A stretch of 36,641 nucleotides of DNA from Microbacteriaceae bacterium (lineage in GTDB: Bacteria; Actinomycetota; Actinomycetes; Actinomycetales; Microbacteriaceae). The stretch is from assembly GCA_014378715.1 (NCBI GenBank), contig JACMNE010000060.1, positions 1 through 36,641 on the forward strand, given 5' to 3'. Shown here one piece after another: positions 7,915-15,841 of the stretch. Each line of letters begins with the position of its first letter. The stretch's first letter is position 1. Position numbers and translations under genes: made by a program. Under the pieces are notes generated by a model. That model made no database searches and was not told where the DNA came from. It saw only the letters and a list, made by a program, of their open reading frames with translations.

Positions 7915-8684
7915 GTCCCGCCGGGAACATCAACCGACTCAAGGCGAAACTCGGCCGGGGCGAGACGGCCGTGGGCCTGTCCTGTGCCTTGGGCAGCGCC
8001 CAGATCGCGGAGGAGTTCGCCCTGGCCGGTTTCGACTACGTCTACATCGACCAGCAGCACGGGATGACCTCCCAGGACACCCTCCTCGGAATGCTGCGTG
8101 CCATCGCCAGAAGCTCGACGACCCCGCTGGTGCGGGTGGCCGAGAACAACGCCGCCCTGATCGGGCAGGCACTGGATGCCGGCGCCGAGGGCATTATCGT
8201 GCCCATGGTGAACACGGCCGACGACGCACGGCGAGCCGTCGACGCCTGCCAGTACCACCCGGAGGGCCGGCGCAGCTGGGGCCCGATCCGCGCCAGGTAC
8301 GGGCTCGGCGCCGACCCGGAGGTCGTGAACCGCGAGGTGCTCTGCCTCGTGATGATCGAGACCGCCGAGGCGCTGGCGAATGTCGACGAGATCGTCAGCA
8401 CGCCGGGAGTCGACGGCGTCTACCTCGGCCCCGCCGATCTCGGCATCAGCCTCGGTTTCGCCCCGCTCGCCTTCGAGCAGACGACGGAGCCGGCGCAGTT
8501 CGCCGCCATCGAGCGGATCCGGCTCGCCTGTGCAGGAGCGGACCGCATCATGGGGATCAGCGGCGACCCCGGCAACCTGTCCGCCGCCGGCTTCCGCATG
8601 ATCACCGCGGGCATGGACGCCATGCTGATCCGCTCCGCTATCGCCGGCATCACCCGCCTGGACCCCGTTCCCCGCACCCCCTGA
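7911..8684 (+). CDS. HpcH/HpaI-type class II aldolase
   Basis: A 257-residue protein of the HpcH/HpaI aldolase/citrate lyase family. These metal-dependent enzymes split 4-hydroxy-2-oxo acids into pyruvate and an aldehyde, typically late in aromatic or sugar-acid degradation. Visible motifs are FDYVYIDQQHG with Asp47 and the catalytic-base His50, EGIIVPMVNTADDA, the metal-ligand Glu in VMIETAEAL, and GVYLGPADLG. The GTG start overlaps the previous stop (GTGA) and is the only start that fits family length. Its place between an amidohydrolase and a lactonase-like hydrolase suggests that it acts on a ring-opened or hydrated keto acid and feeds pyruvate to central metabolism. The specificity is not readable from sequence. 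Confidence 0.88.
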   Translation: MSPAGNINRLKAKLGRGETAVGLSCALGSAQIAEEFALAGFDYVYIDQQHGMTSQDTLLGMLRAIARSSTTPLVRVAENNAALIGQALDAGAEGIIVPMVNTADDARRAVDACQYHPEGRRSWGPIRARYGLGADPEVVNREVLCLVMIETAEALANVDEIVSTPGVDGVYLGPADLGISLGFAPLAFEQTTEPAQFAAIERIRLACAGADRIMGISGDPGNLSAAGFRMITAGMDAMLIRSAIAGITRLDPVPRTP

Positions 8685-8716
8685 CCACGACGCACAAGAC
8701 AGAGAGCAGCACAGCC

Positions 8717-9694
8717 ATGACGAACATCGAGACAGTTCGAGGTCCGATCCCGGTCGAGGACATCGGCATCACCCTCCCCCACGAACACATCTTCACCAAG
8801 AATCAGGAACTGGAGCTGAGCTACCCGCACCCGGAATGGGACGAGGAGGCCACGACCCAGAACGCTATCGACGAACTGAATGCGCTGAGCGCCAAGGGCA
8901 TCAACACGATCGTCGACCTCACCGTTCCCGGCCTTGGCCGGTTCATCCCCCGCATTCAGAAGGTCGCCGCGGCGGTCGACATCAACATCGTCGTCGCGAC
9001 CGGCTTCTACACGTTCAAGGACCTGCCGACCTTCTTCCAGACCACCGGCCCCGGCCGCATGGTCGAGCGCGACGAGCCGCTCGAGGAGTACTTCATCCGC
9101 GACATCACCGTCGGCATCGGAGACACCGGGGTCAAGGCCGCGATGATCAAGGTCGCCACGGACGAGTTCGGCATCACCACGGATGTCGAAAGGGTCATGC
9201 GCAGTGCCGCGATCGCCCACCTCGAGACGGGCGCGACGATCACCACCCACACCCACGTCGCCCATTACACCGGCAGGGACCAGCAGACCTTCTTCCGGGC
9301 GAACGGGGTTGCCCTCGAGAACGTCGTCATCGGGCACTGCGGTGACAGCACGGACATCGCCTACCTGCGGGAGCTCATGGACAACGGCTCGACCCTCGGC
9401 CTCGACCGGTTCGGGATGGAGCAGGTGCTGCACGACGACCTGCGGGTCGAGACGCTCCTCGAGCTCATCGACCTGGGCTACGCCGGCCAGCTGACGCTGT
9501 CCCACGATGCCGGGTTCTTCAGCATCAACACTCCCCCGTCGTGGCGCACCCGGAATGCACCGAACTGGAACCACGCCAACATCTCCGACCGGATCCTGCC
9601 GAAGATCCGCGAGCGCGGTGTCTCCGATGAGACCATCCACCAGATCATGGTCACCAACCCGGCGCGGATCCTCGCCGGCCGACGCAGCGAGTAG
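8717..9694 (+). CDS. phosphotriesterase-family metal hydrolase (probably a lactonase)
   Basis: A 325-residue PTE-family amidohydrolase with the complete binuclear metal site: H22 and H24 (PHEH), a Lys145 that would be carboxylated (AMIKVATDE), H178 (TTHTH), H207 (VIGHCGD) and D264 (LSHDAGF). Most members whose activity is known, outside the true organophosphate hydrolases, are lactonases, so hydrolysis of a pathway lactone is the most economical guess. A phosphodiester or other ester substrate is possible. It lies 32 bases after the aldolase and nine bases before the ferredoxin gene. No signal peptide is present, so it should act in the cytoplasm. Confidence 0.88.
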   Translation: MTNIETVRGPIPVEDIGITLPHEHIFTKNQELELSYPHPEWDEEATTQNAIDELNALSAKGINTIVDLTVPGLGRFIPRIQKVAAAVDINIVVATGFYTFKDLPTFFQTTGPGRMVERDEPLEEYFIRDITVGIGDTGVKAAMIKVATDEFGITTDVERVMRSAAIAHLETGATITTHTHVAHYTGRDQQTFFRANGVALENVVIGHCGDSTDIAYLRELMDNGSTLGLDRFGMEQVLHDDLRVETLLELIDLGYAGQLTLSHDAGFFSINTPPSWRTRNAPNWNHANISDRILPKIRERGVSDETIHQIMVTNPARILAGRRSE

Positions 9695-9703
9695 GGCACG
9701 CAC

Positions 9704-10036
9704 ATGCCAGCGATCACCTTCCACCACGAGAACGGCACGACCGACCTGATCGAGGCGGTCGCCGGCACGTCCGTGATGCGCGCCGCCGTGACCAATGGCG
9801 TCGACGGCATCGTCGGGGAATGCGGCGGCCAGGCGATGTGCGCCACCTGCCACGTCTACGTTCGCGAGGAGTACCTCGACCGGTTGCCCACGATGAGCGA
9901 CGACGAGGAGGAGATGCTCGAGGTCACCGCGTCGCCTCGCGACGAGGAGCGCTCCCGGCTCGGGTGCCAGCTGAAGATCACCAGCACCCTCACCGAGATC
10001 GCCGTCGACGTTCCGGTGACCCAGGTGCACCCGTGA
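9704..10036 (+). CDS. [2Fe-2S] ferredoxin, putidaredoxin/adrenodoxin type
   Basis: A 110-residue ferredoxin. The four cluster cysteines are C40, C46, C49 and C88, in the pattern C-x5-C-x2-C-x38-C (GECGGQAMCATCH and RLGCQL). This is typical of ferredoxins that carry single electrons from an FAD reductase to a P450 or other oxygenase. Its stop overlaps the GTG of the reductase gene by four bases, so the two are a natural pair. No P450 or oxygenase gene lies in the window. The likely local acceptor is the Rieske protein at 6254, or an enzyme encoded elsewhere. Confidence 0.9.
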   Translation: MPAITFHHENGTTDLIEAVAGTSVMRAAVTNGVDGIVGECGGQAMCATCHVYVREEYLDRLPTMSDDEEEMLEVTASPRDEERSRLGCQLKITSTLTEIAVDVPVTQVHP

Positions 10037-11280
10037 CCGACAATATCGTCATCATCGGCGGTGGCCAGTCGGGGGTGCAGCTCGCCGACTCCCTCCGCAC
10101 CGAGGGCCACACCGGTGCCATCACCCTGTTCGCGAGCGAGGCCCACCTGCCCTACCAGCGCCCCCCGCTGTCCAAGGACTTCATCTCCGACCAAGCGGAT
10201 GCCTCGGCCCTGCCTCTGCGCGCGCAGCGATTCTTCGAGGACCGTGCGGTGACCTTCCACCCCGGCGTCACGGTCACCACGATCGACCGCGACGCGAAGA
10301 CGGTCACCGCCAGCGACGGCACCACCACGGTGTACTCGAGTCTCGTCTTCGCGACGGGCGCGAGGAACCGCACCCTCTCGATCGAGGGGTCGGCGCTCGC
10401 CGGGATCCACTACCTGCGCACCGTCGATGACGCGACGCTCCTGCGCCAGGAGCTGGCCGGAGCCCGGCGCGCGGTGGTGGTGGGAGCCGGGTTCATCGGC
10501 CTGGAGTTCGCCGCATCGGCCCGCGCCCGCGGACTGGACGTCACCGTGCTCGAGTTTGGCCCCCGCCCGATGGGACGCGTGCTGTCCGAGCCGATGTCGC
10601 GGTACTTCACCGAGGCTCACACCCGGAGCGGCATCGCCCTCAGGCTCGGTGAGGGAATCGCGTCATTCGCCGGCGACGGCGGCCGGGTCACCACCGCCAT
10701 CGGCACCACCGGCACCGAATACCCCGCCGACCTCGTTCTCGTCGGCGTGGGGGTCATCCCCAACGACGAGCTCGCCTCCGCATGCGGGGTCCCCTGCGAG
10801 AACGGCATCATCGTCGACGAGAGGCTCCAGAGCTCCGACCCGAACGTCTTCGCCCTCGGGGACTGCGCCAGATACCCACACGCCCAGACAGGAACGATGA
10901 CGCGCCTGGAGTCCGTGCAGAACGCGACGGACCAGGCGAAGACCCTGGCCAAGACGCTCACCGGGACACCGGCGGACTACACCAGTCTCGCCTGGTTCTG
11001 GTCGCAGCAGGGATCCATCAAACTGCAGATCGCCGGCATCACCGACGGGCACACCGATTCTGTTCTCCGTGGCGACATCGACGGGGACAAGTTCTCCATC
11101 TACTGCTTCCGCGACGGCACCCTGGTCGGCGTGGAGTCGGTGAACAGCCCGGCCGACCACATGACGGCGAGGAGGCTTCTCTCCGGCGCCATGCCGCTCA
11201 GCACAGCACAGCTCGCCGACGCGAGCTTCGATCTGAAGGCCTACTCCAAGTCCCTCGTGCCAACTGCGGAAAGCGTCTGA
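10033..11280 (+). CDS. FAD-dependent ferredoxin reductase
   Basis: A 415-residue flavoprotein of the putidaredoxin/rhodocoxin reductase type. It takes electrons from NAD(P)H and passes them to the adjacent ferredoxin. An FAD-binding Rossmann motif lies at residues 9-14 (GGGQSG), with the PYQRPPLSK signature of the group. A second dinucleotide fold for NAD(P)H lies near VVVGAGFIGLEFA, the FAD motif ALGDCAR is present, and a C-terminal reductase dimer domain starts near SLAWFWSQQ. The GTG at 10033 is chosen because it overlaps the ferredoxin stop and begins exactly at the FAD fold; the long upstream extension in this frame is the shadow of the ferredoxin gene. It is the last gene of the operon and ends one base from the convergent regulator. 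Confidence 0.92.
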   Translation: MTDNIVIIGGGQSGVQLADSLRTEGHTGAITLFASEAHLPYQRPPLSKDFISDQADASALPLRAQRFFEDRAVTFHPGVTVTTIDRDAKTVTASDGTTTVYSSLVFATGARNRTLSIEGSALAGIHYLRTVDDATLLRQELAGARRAVVVGAGFIGLEFAASARARGLDVTVLEFGPRPMGRVLSEPMSRYFTEAHTRSGIALRLGEGIASFAGDGGRVTTAIGTTGTEYPADLVLVGVGVIPNDELASACGVPCENGIIVDERLQSSDPNVFALGDCARYPHAQTGTMTRLESVQNATDQAKTLAKTLTGTPADYTSLAWFWSQQGSIKLQIAGITDGHTDSVLRGDIDGDKFSIYCFRDGTLVGVESVNSPADHMTARRLLSGAMPLSTAQLADASFDLKAYSKSLVPTAESV

Positions 11281-11281
11281 G

Positions 11282-11959
11282 TCACTCCTGCCAGAACGAA
11301 AGCGAGTCCAACCAGGCGAGGAGGAGCCTGCAGGTGGCCAGGATGTGGTCGCGCATCAGCGACCGTGCGCCGTCCGAGTCGCCCGCCTCGATGCGGTCGA
11401 TGATCGCCGTGTGACCGAGTCGATTGACCTGTTCCCAACCGGGAATGGCGTGGAACGCGGAATCGAACTGCAGTGGGACCAGGCGGCGCGCGGAGTCCGC
11501 GAACCAGAGGAGCTTGGGCGCATCCGCCATGGAGTGGATCGTGGAATGCAACTCCGCGTTCAGCCCGAGGGCAAGGGCACTGTGGTGGTCCTCCAGCTGG
11601 TGGAGCTCGCGATCGACCTTCCGGAGCGACATCACACCGTCGGCCGTCACGCGGCCGGCAGCCCTTGCCGCCAGCTCGCCTTCGGCGGTGGCCCACATGA
11701 AGTATGTGTCCTCGACGTTGTCGCGTCGTATCGGCGCCACCCGGAACCCGCGGTTCGGCTCGTGCACCACCCACCCGTCCTGGGCGAGCAGCAGAAGAGC
11801 CTCGCGCACGGGCGTGATGCTCATGTTCAATTTCTCGGCCAGGGGCGCGAGGCGCAGCTGCTCGCCGTGCTGCACCTTGCCGGTGAGGATCTCATCCCGG
11901 ATCGCCGAGGCCACCGCGTGTCCCAGGAGCTCTCGCCCCGGCTTCACTCCAAAGCTCAT
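11282..11959 (-). CDS. GntR-family (FadR subfamily) transcriptional regulator
   Basis: A 225-residue regulator. Residues about 10-75 form the winged helix-turn-helix of the GntR family (LAPLAEKLNMSITPVREALL is the recognition region). An all-helical FCD ligand domain follows, with the usual metal-binding acidic and His residues (AELHSTIHSMA, GHTAIID). FCD regulators are normally repressors released by an organic acid. The gene is convergent with the nine-gene operon, with a single base between stop codons. An AT-rich 10-mer just before its start also occurs in the operon promoter at 2382-2391. It most likely controls the operon and itself; the inducer would be the substrate or an intermediate of the pathway. 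Confidence 0.9.
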   Translation of the reverse strand: MSFGVKPGRELLGHAVASAIRDEILTGKVQHGEQLRLAPLAEKLNMSITPVREALLLLAQDGWVVHEPNRGFRVAPIRRDNVEDTYFMWATAEGELAARAAGRVTADGVMSLRKVDRELHQLEDHHSALALGLNAELHSTIHSMADAPKLLWFADSARRLVPLQFDSAFHAIPGWEQVNRLGHTAIIDRIEAGDSDGARSLMRDHILATCRLLLAWLDSLSFWQE

Positions 11960-11961
11960 GG

Positions 11962-11990
11962 ATTTTATTTTATCAGTAGATCACCTGATC
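11962..11990 (-). promoter_or_regulatory. candidate operator of the GntR regulator
   Basis: Directly before the regulator start, ATTTTATTTTAT (11962-11973) contains the reverse complement of the AAAATAAAAT found in the operon promoter at 2382-2391. Next to it, GATCACCTGATC (11979-11990) is a perfect 5-base inverted repeat with a 2-base centre. FadR-type dimers bind palindromes of about this size. The site would also cover the start region of the divergent gene at 12021. Confidence 0.45.
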
Positions 11991-12020
11991 CTCATGTTTG
12001 TGCCGCCCCGCCATGGCAGC

Positions 12021-12659
12021 ATGAGCGCCATGTTCCTCGACGCACCACGTGGTTTTCGAGACCCCAACCGGGTATCCGAACGACTTTCCATGCTGGACAT
12101 CGCATCTACATCGCTGCCCCTCCTGACGTGGACGCTGGACCTCAGCCGCCGACATGAAGTCATCGTCCCGTACTTCGATCCGGCTGAGGCTGGCACGGAG
12201 TCGAGGGTCCTCCTCCTTCAGGAGGCCCCCGGACCAATGACCAACTCAGAGAACACCCGCCCGGGTTCGGGTTTCATCTCTGTGGACAACGATGATGGTA
12301 CGGCGGAGAACGTCTGGCGGGCACGCAATGCAGTGGGCCTGCACACGGGGATGCTCTCTTGGAATATCGTCCCGTGGTATCTGGGAGCCGCCAGCCGAAA
12401 GCCGACGTCACAGGAGCTCGAGGTTGGCGGCCGGGAACTCCTCGGTCTCTTGCCGCTCCTACCTCAGCTCAGCACTGTGGTCCTCGCCGGACTTCACGCG
12501 CGAAACGGGTGGAGAAAGCACGTCGCGCCATTCGTTGTCGGGCAATACACCGTCATCGAGACCTGGCACGCCTCTCCCCTGTCTTTCAATCAACCGGGCA
12601 AGAGGGAGCACTTCCTGGCGTCGTTCGAGCGGGCGGTCCGCTCCACGTTCGACGAGTGA
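12021..12659 (+). CDS. uracil-DNA glycosylase superfamily protein
   Basis: A protein of about 212 residues that I place in the UDG superfamily (PF03167-like). Support comes from the N-terminal motif LLLQEAPGP, the following SGFISVDNDDGTAEN, the hydrophobic block LSWNIVPWYLG, the core strand VVLAGLHA and a motif-2-like TWHASPLS. Family members remove uracil or related damaged bases from DNA, or act on other nucleotide-linked substrates. The canonical catalytic Asp of family 1 is not evident. The start is uncertain: in-frame ATG codons lie at 11994, 12021 and 12030, with no strong ribosome site. The gene diverges from the GntR regulator but shows no functional link to the catabolic operon. Confidence 0.72.
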   Translation: MSAMFLDAPRGFRDPNRVSERLSMLDIASTSLPLLTWTLDLSRRHEVIVPYFDPAEAGTESRVLLLQEAPGPMTNSENTRPGSGFISVDNDDGTAENVWRARNAVGLHTGMLSWNIVPWYLGAASRKPTSQELEVGGRELLGLLPLLPQLSTVVLAGLHARNGWRKHVAPFVVGQYTVIETWHASPLSFNQPGKREHFLASFERAVRSTFDE

Positions 12660-12985
12660 CCGCCGCCTGACGCTGCTCCCGCGTCAAGGTTTGGCGTGCG
12701 CTCGAGCGGAGGGGAATGCTGATCATCACACCCACGATTGAGAGAACGCCATGCCCCGCCCCAGTCGCCCGCCCGAGAGCCAGTTCGACGTCCTCACCAT
12801 GCCTGCGGCGCCGGTTTCGTAACCTTGACGCCGCTGCGGTGGGGATTTTCGATAACGGCAGGGCGAATGCCGGAAACGGGGTGCCGGTACGGCGGCGGCT
12901 GCGGACACCGGCGGGCGTGTTGCCATTGCGGACCCGTCTGCGGGGCCGCGACAACCCCTCGGGAACACACCCCCAGATCCAGCCC
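12660..12985. other. intergenic stretch without a recognised gene
   Basis: These 326 bases carry overlapping open frames on both strands but none with a convincing start, ribosome site or recognised domain. A short leftward frame ending near 12726 (GGRLGRGMAFSQSWV) could be the tail of an old gene; I cannot identify it. Confidence 0.4.
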
Positions 12986-13339
12986 TCAGATCCGACGCCG
13001 GCCGACACTCTGCGGATCGCCGACCAGCCGGTCGGCCCAGTCCACATCCCGCAGCTCCCCCGTGCCGGCGGGCTCCGCGATCTCGTCCGACACCACCTGC
13101 GGGAGTACCTCAGCGGTGTTCGGTTCGAACAGTTTCGTGAACTCATCAAGATCGACATGCACCCCGACAGGGCGCCCACCCGCGTGAACCGTGAAGATCA
13201 CGATTGCTGCACCGTCGGCAGCCACCCCCGTCGCAACAATCGTCACCGTCTCGCCCTGCAGTCGGCCGAGATTGGCGAAGTAACCGCGAACTCCCGCCGG
13301 GACAGCGGATGTGTCGACCCCCGCGCTTTCGCCGCCCAT
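12986..13339 (-). CDS. small hypothetical protein
   Basis: A 117-residue frame with codon use like the surrounding genes and GGGAG upstream of its ATG. The middle part alternates hydrophobic and polar residues (ETVTIVATGVAADGAAIV, then VGVHVDLDEFTKLF), which suggests a small alpha/beta domain with a beta-hairpin. The tail is acidic and then basic (DVDWADRLVGD). No membrane helix or signal peptide is present. I do not recognise a family. It lies between the glycosylase-like gene and the second dispersed repeat, with no operon partner. Confidence 0.55.
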   Translation of the reverse strand: MGGESAGVDTSAVPAGVRGYFANLGRLQGETVTIVATGVAADGAAIVIFTVHAGGRPVGVHVDLDEFTKLFEPNTAEVLPQVVSDEIAEPAGTGELRDVDWADRLVGDPQSVGRRRI

Positions 13340-13496
13340 CCGTTACTCCCCTCGGCGCGGTCGGCGCACTGCCGTGGCACCGACCGGTGCCCTCCAGCGC
13401 AATCGCGCAATCGCCCGCTCCGGCCTGGTGCGTCATCTCTGCGACCGCTGCGAGCCTACCGGCGCCGCTAGCAAGGTCGCTCACGCGCTTGATGTT

Positions 13497-13660
13497 TGCT
13501 CGCGCTGGCGCATTTCGCCGACGCGGTCATTCCGCGCGCAGTGCCTGTTCGCGCGCGCGGCCCCCATTCGCCTGCGCGCCGCTCGGCCCGATTCGCGGGC
13601 TGGCTGTTCGCCCACGCACCCGTGATTACCGCGGCGCGAGTGAACAGCACCCGCGCACGG
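13497..13660 (+). repeat. dispersed imperfect repeat, copy 2, with hairpin
   Basis: Direct-orientation copy of the repeat at 2150-2300. The shared landmarks are CGACGCGGTCA, CATTCGCCTGCGCGCC and CGTGATTACCGC, followed by a GTGAACAG arm. GCTGTTC (13603-13609) and GAACAGC (13642-13648) are inverted. Together with about 150 bases upstream it fills the gap 13340-13682, where I see no gene. It ends just beyond the 3' end of the arr gene and could act as its transcription end or as a mobile non-coding element. Confidence 0.65.
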
Positions 13661-13682
13661 CACTCAACAATCAAGCGACCGC

Positions 13683-14102
13683 TCAGTCGTCGACGACCAC
13701 CTCGCCGCGCAGCTCAAGCGCCGCCAGACCGCCCCGCATCGCCTGCAGCTGCTCCGACGCATGCCCGTCCCACCCCCACAGCTCCCCCACGACCCGCACC
13801 GGTTCCCTCGTCCTGAACGACCGCGTCGGATTCCCGGTGAACTTCCTATCCGTCACATTGGGATCGTCTTCGAGCTGACCCGTCGGCTCCATGACGTAGA
13901 TGCGACCCCGCCCCGGCCCCGCGGCCAGCTCGGCACCCCACGCGGCGGCGTCCAGCGTGCCGGTCACATACACGTGACCCGCCGTGCGTCCCCCGCCGAA
14001 GTTCGACCGGCGGCCAGCCATGGGCAGGTCGCCGACCACGAGTTGAGCCTTCGTCCCGTGGAACAGTCGTCCGGCGACATCCGCTTCGAAAGGAGTCAGC
14101 AT
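13683..14102 (-). CDS. arr: NAD+--rifampin ADP-ribosyltransferase
   Basis: A 139-residue protein, the normal length of Arr enzymes. These transfer ADP-ribose from NAD+ to the hydroxyl at C23 of rifamycins and so inactivate the drug. Family signatures are strong and in order: LFHGTKAQLVVGDL near the start with the NAD-contacting His-Gly-Thr, RSNFGGGRTAGHVYVT, AAWGAELAAGPGRGRIYVM, EPTGQLEDDPNVTDRKF, GNPTRSFRTREPVRVVGE and a C-terminal SEQLQAMRGG. The ATG at 14102 is chosen because upstream residues do not fit the family. It stands alone between a repeat and the ABC1-type kinase gene, with no integron or transposase around it, so it looks like an intrinsic chromosomal gene. Confidence 0.93.
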   Translation of the reverse strand: MLTPFEADVAGRLFHGTKAQLVVGDLPMAGRRSNFGGGRTAGHVYVTGTLDAAAWGAELAAGPGRGRIYVMEPTGQLEDDPNVTDRKFTGNPTRSFRTREPVRVVGELWGWDGHASEQLQAMRGGLAALELRGEVVVDD

Positions 14103-14133
14103 CGCCCCAAAATAGCGGATGTCGCGGCAACCG

Positions 14134-15837
14134 CTAGAGGCGACGTCCCGCGAACACCGCGTGCAGCAGCGGCACAACCGACCCGATCATGAGCACCGTT
14201 CCGAGCACCGCATCATCCGCCCGAAGGAGGACGCCGGCGATGAGCAGGGCGCCGAACAGCACGGCAGAGATCGCCTGGCGTCCGGTGCGCTCGAGGCGGG
14301 CGACCCGCTTCTCGAGCCCGGGACTGGTGACCGCGAGCGTGCCGTCGTCGAGGCGGGTGATGAGCCCGTCGAGGCGCTTGGGCAGGCGGAGGGCGATGGT
14401 GGCGGTCTCGAGCGCCTGCTTGCCGAGGTCCTGCACGACGTTGCCACGCTCGTCGCGGATGAGCTGGGCGGCGTAGGGCTCCACAGAGTCCCAGAGGTTG
14501 AAGGCGGGGTCAAGGGCACTCGCGACACCCGAGGTGAGCGACATCGCCCGGATCACAAGCAGGAAGTTCTCCGGCAACTGGAACGGCAAAGATCGCACGA
14601 CGTCGCCGAACTGCACGGCGAAGTCGCGGAACTCGCGCGGATCGACCTCGCGCAGCTCGGCGAAGCCCATACCGCCGAAGCGGGCGAAGAGCTGGGTGAG
14701 CGCCCGCTCGAGCTCGGTCGTGTCGGCGGAGGGCAGCAGCACACCCACATCGCGCATAGCGTTGAGCAGGCCGCGTCCGTCGCGGGAGGCGGCAGCGATG
14801 AGCAGCTTGCGCAGGCCGCTGCGGGTGCTCGTCGGCACCTCGCCCATCATGCCGAAGTCGATGAAGGTGAGCTTGAATCCGCGCGCACTGTCAGGGACCG
14901 GGGTCACGAAGATGTTGCCGGGATGCGGGTCGGCATGGAAGAAGCCGTTGGTGAAGAGCTGGTCGAACATCACGGCGGCGAAGATGGGGGCCACGATGGC
15001 GGGGTCGATGCCGGCCGCGGCGAGCGAGTCGGTGTCCGAGATCTTGATCGCGGTGACGTCCTCGAGGGTGAGAACGCGGCGCGTGGTGCGCTCCCACACG
15101 ATGGTGGGAACACTCATCCGGTCGTCGTCGGCGAAATCCGCCGCGAAGCGCTCGGAGCTCGCCGCCTCGTGCAGGTAGTCGATCTCCTCGAGGCTCGTCA
15201 GGGCGAACTCCTCGACAAGGGCCGGCATGTCGACGCGGTCGTAGACCAGCCGCACGCGGCTGAGCCAGCCGCCCACCTTGCGCAGGGCGGCCAGGTCGAC
15301 GTCGATGATCTCGTCGATGCCGGGACGCTGCACCTTGATGACCACCTCGCGCAGTCCGGTGTCAGCCGCGTCGAGGGGCGCGAGCAGGGCGCGGTGCGCT
15401 TGCCCGAGGGAGGCGGCGGCGACCGGCACCTCGTCGACCATGGCGAAGGCGCGCTCCAGTGGCACCCCGAGCTCGCGCTCGGCGAGGCGGCGGATCGCCG
15501 CGAAGGGCACCGGGGCGACCTCGTCCTGCAGTCCTTCGAGCTCCCGGGTGATCTCCGGCGGCAGCACGTCGAGCCGCGACGACATGAACTGGCCGACTTT
15601 GATCATGAGTCCACCGAGGTCGGCCGCCAGGATGCGGAAGTGGCGGGCGAAGCGCATCATCCGCTTCGGACGGGTGCGTTCGGCGACCTTGATGAGCCCG
15701 ATGCGCGGGAGGAACAGCTCGTACCACCAGGTGATGGCGAGGTAGAAGCTGGCGAACCGCAGGATGCGGCGGTAGCGGGCCCGGGTGTCGCCCGCGCCCG
15801 TCATCGACCCGTCGAGACCCCGTCGAGCCGATGCCAC
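14134..15837 (-). CDS. ABC1/AarF/UbiB-type atypical kinase
   Basis: A protein of about 567 residues of the ABC1/ADCK/UbiB family. These are atypical ATP-binding kinases linked to quinone or lipid metabolism at membranes. Motifs in order are the KxGQ-type MIKVGQFMSSR with LDVLPPE, the Ala-rich nucleotide loop region AAASLGQAH, VVIKVQRPG, the metal/catalytic HADPHPGN and IDFGMMG. Two hydrophobic segments at the C terminus (ISAVLFGALLIAGVLL and VLGTVLMIGSVVPLL) should anchor it in the membrane. The GTG at 15837 lies four bases after the PadR stop with AGGA upstream; ATG 15804 is an alternative start. It forms an operon with the PadR regulator, which probably controls it. Substrate and partner are unknown. 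Confidence 0.88.
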   Translation of the reverse strand: MASARRGLDGSMTGAGDTRARYRRILRFASFYLAITWWYELFLPRIGLIKVAERTRPKRMMRFARHFRILAADLGGLMIKVGQFMSSRLDVLPPEITRELEGLQDEVAPVPFAAIRRLAERELGVPLERAFAMVDEVPVAAASLGQAHRALLAPLDAADTGLREVVIKVQRPGIDEIIDVDLAALRKVGGWLSRVRLVYDRVDMPALVEEFALTSLEEIDYLHEAASSERFAADFADDDRMSVPTIVWERTTRRVLTLEDVTAIKISDTDSLAAAGIDPAIVAPIFAAVMFDQLFTNGFFHADPHPGNIFVTPVPDSARGFKLTFIDFGMMGEVPTSTRSGLRKLLIAAASRDGRGLLNAMRDVGVLLPSADTTELERALTQLFARFGGMGFAELREVDPREFRDFAVQFGDVVRSLPFQLPENFLLVIRAMSLTSGVASALDPAFNLWDSVEPYAAQLIRDERGNVVQDLGKQALETATIALRLPKRLDGLITRLDDGTLAVTSPGLEKRVARLERTGRQAISAVLFGALLIAGVLLRADDAVLGTVLMIGSVVPLLHAVFAGRRL

Positions 15838-15841
15838 CCCG

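Noticed and set aside
8717-9694. True organophosphate triesterase
   Set aside because: The metal ligands fit the whole PTE family, most of whose members are lactonases, and the operon context is carbon catabolism.
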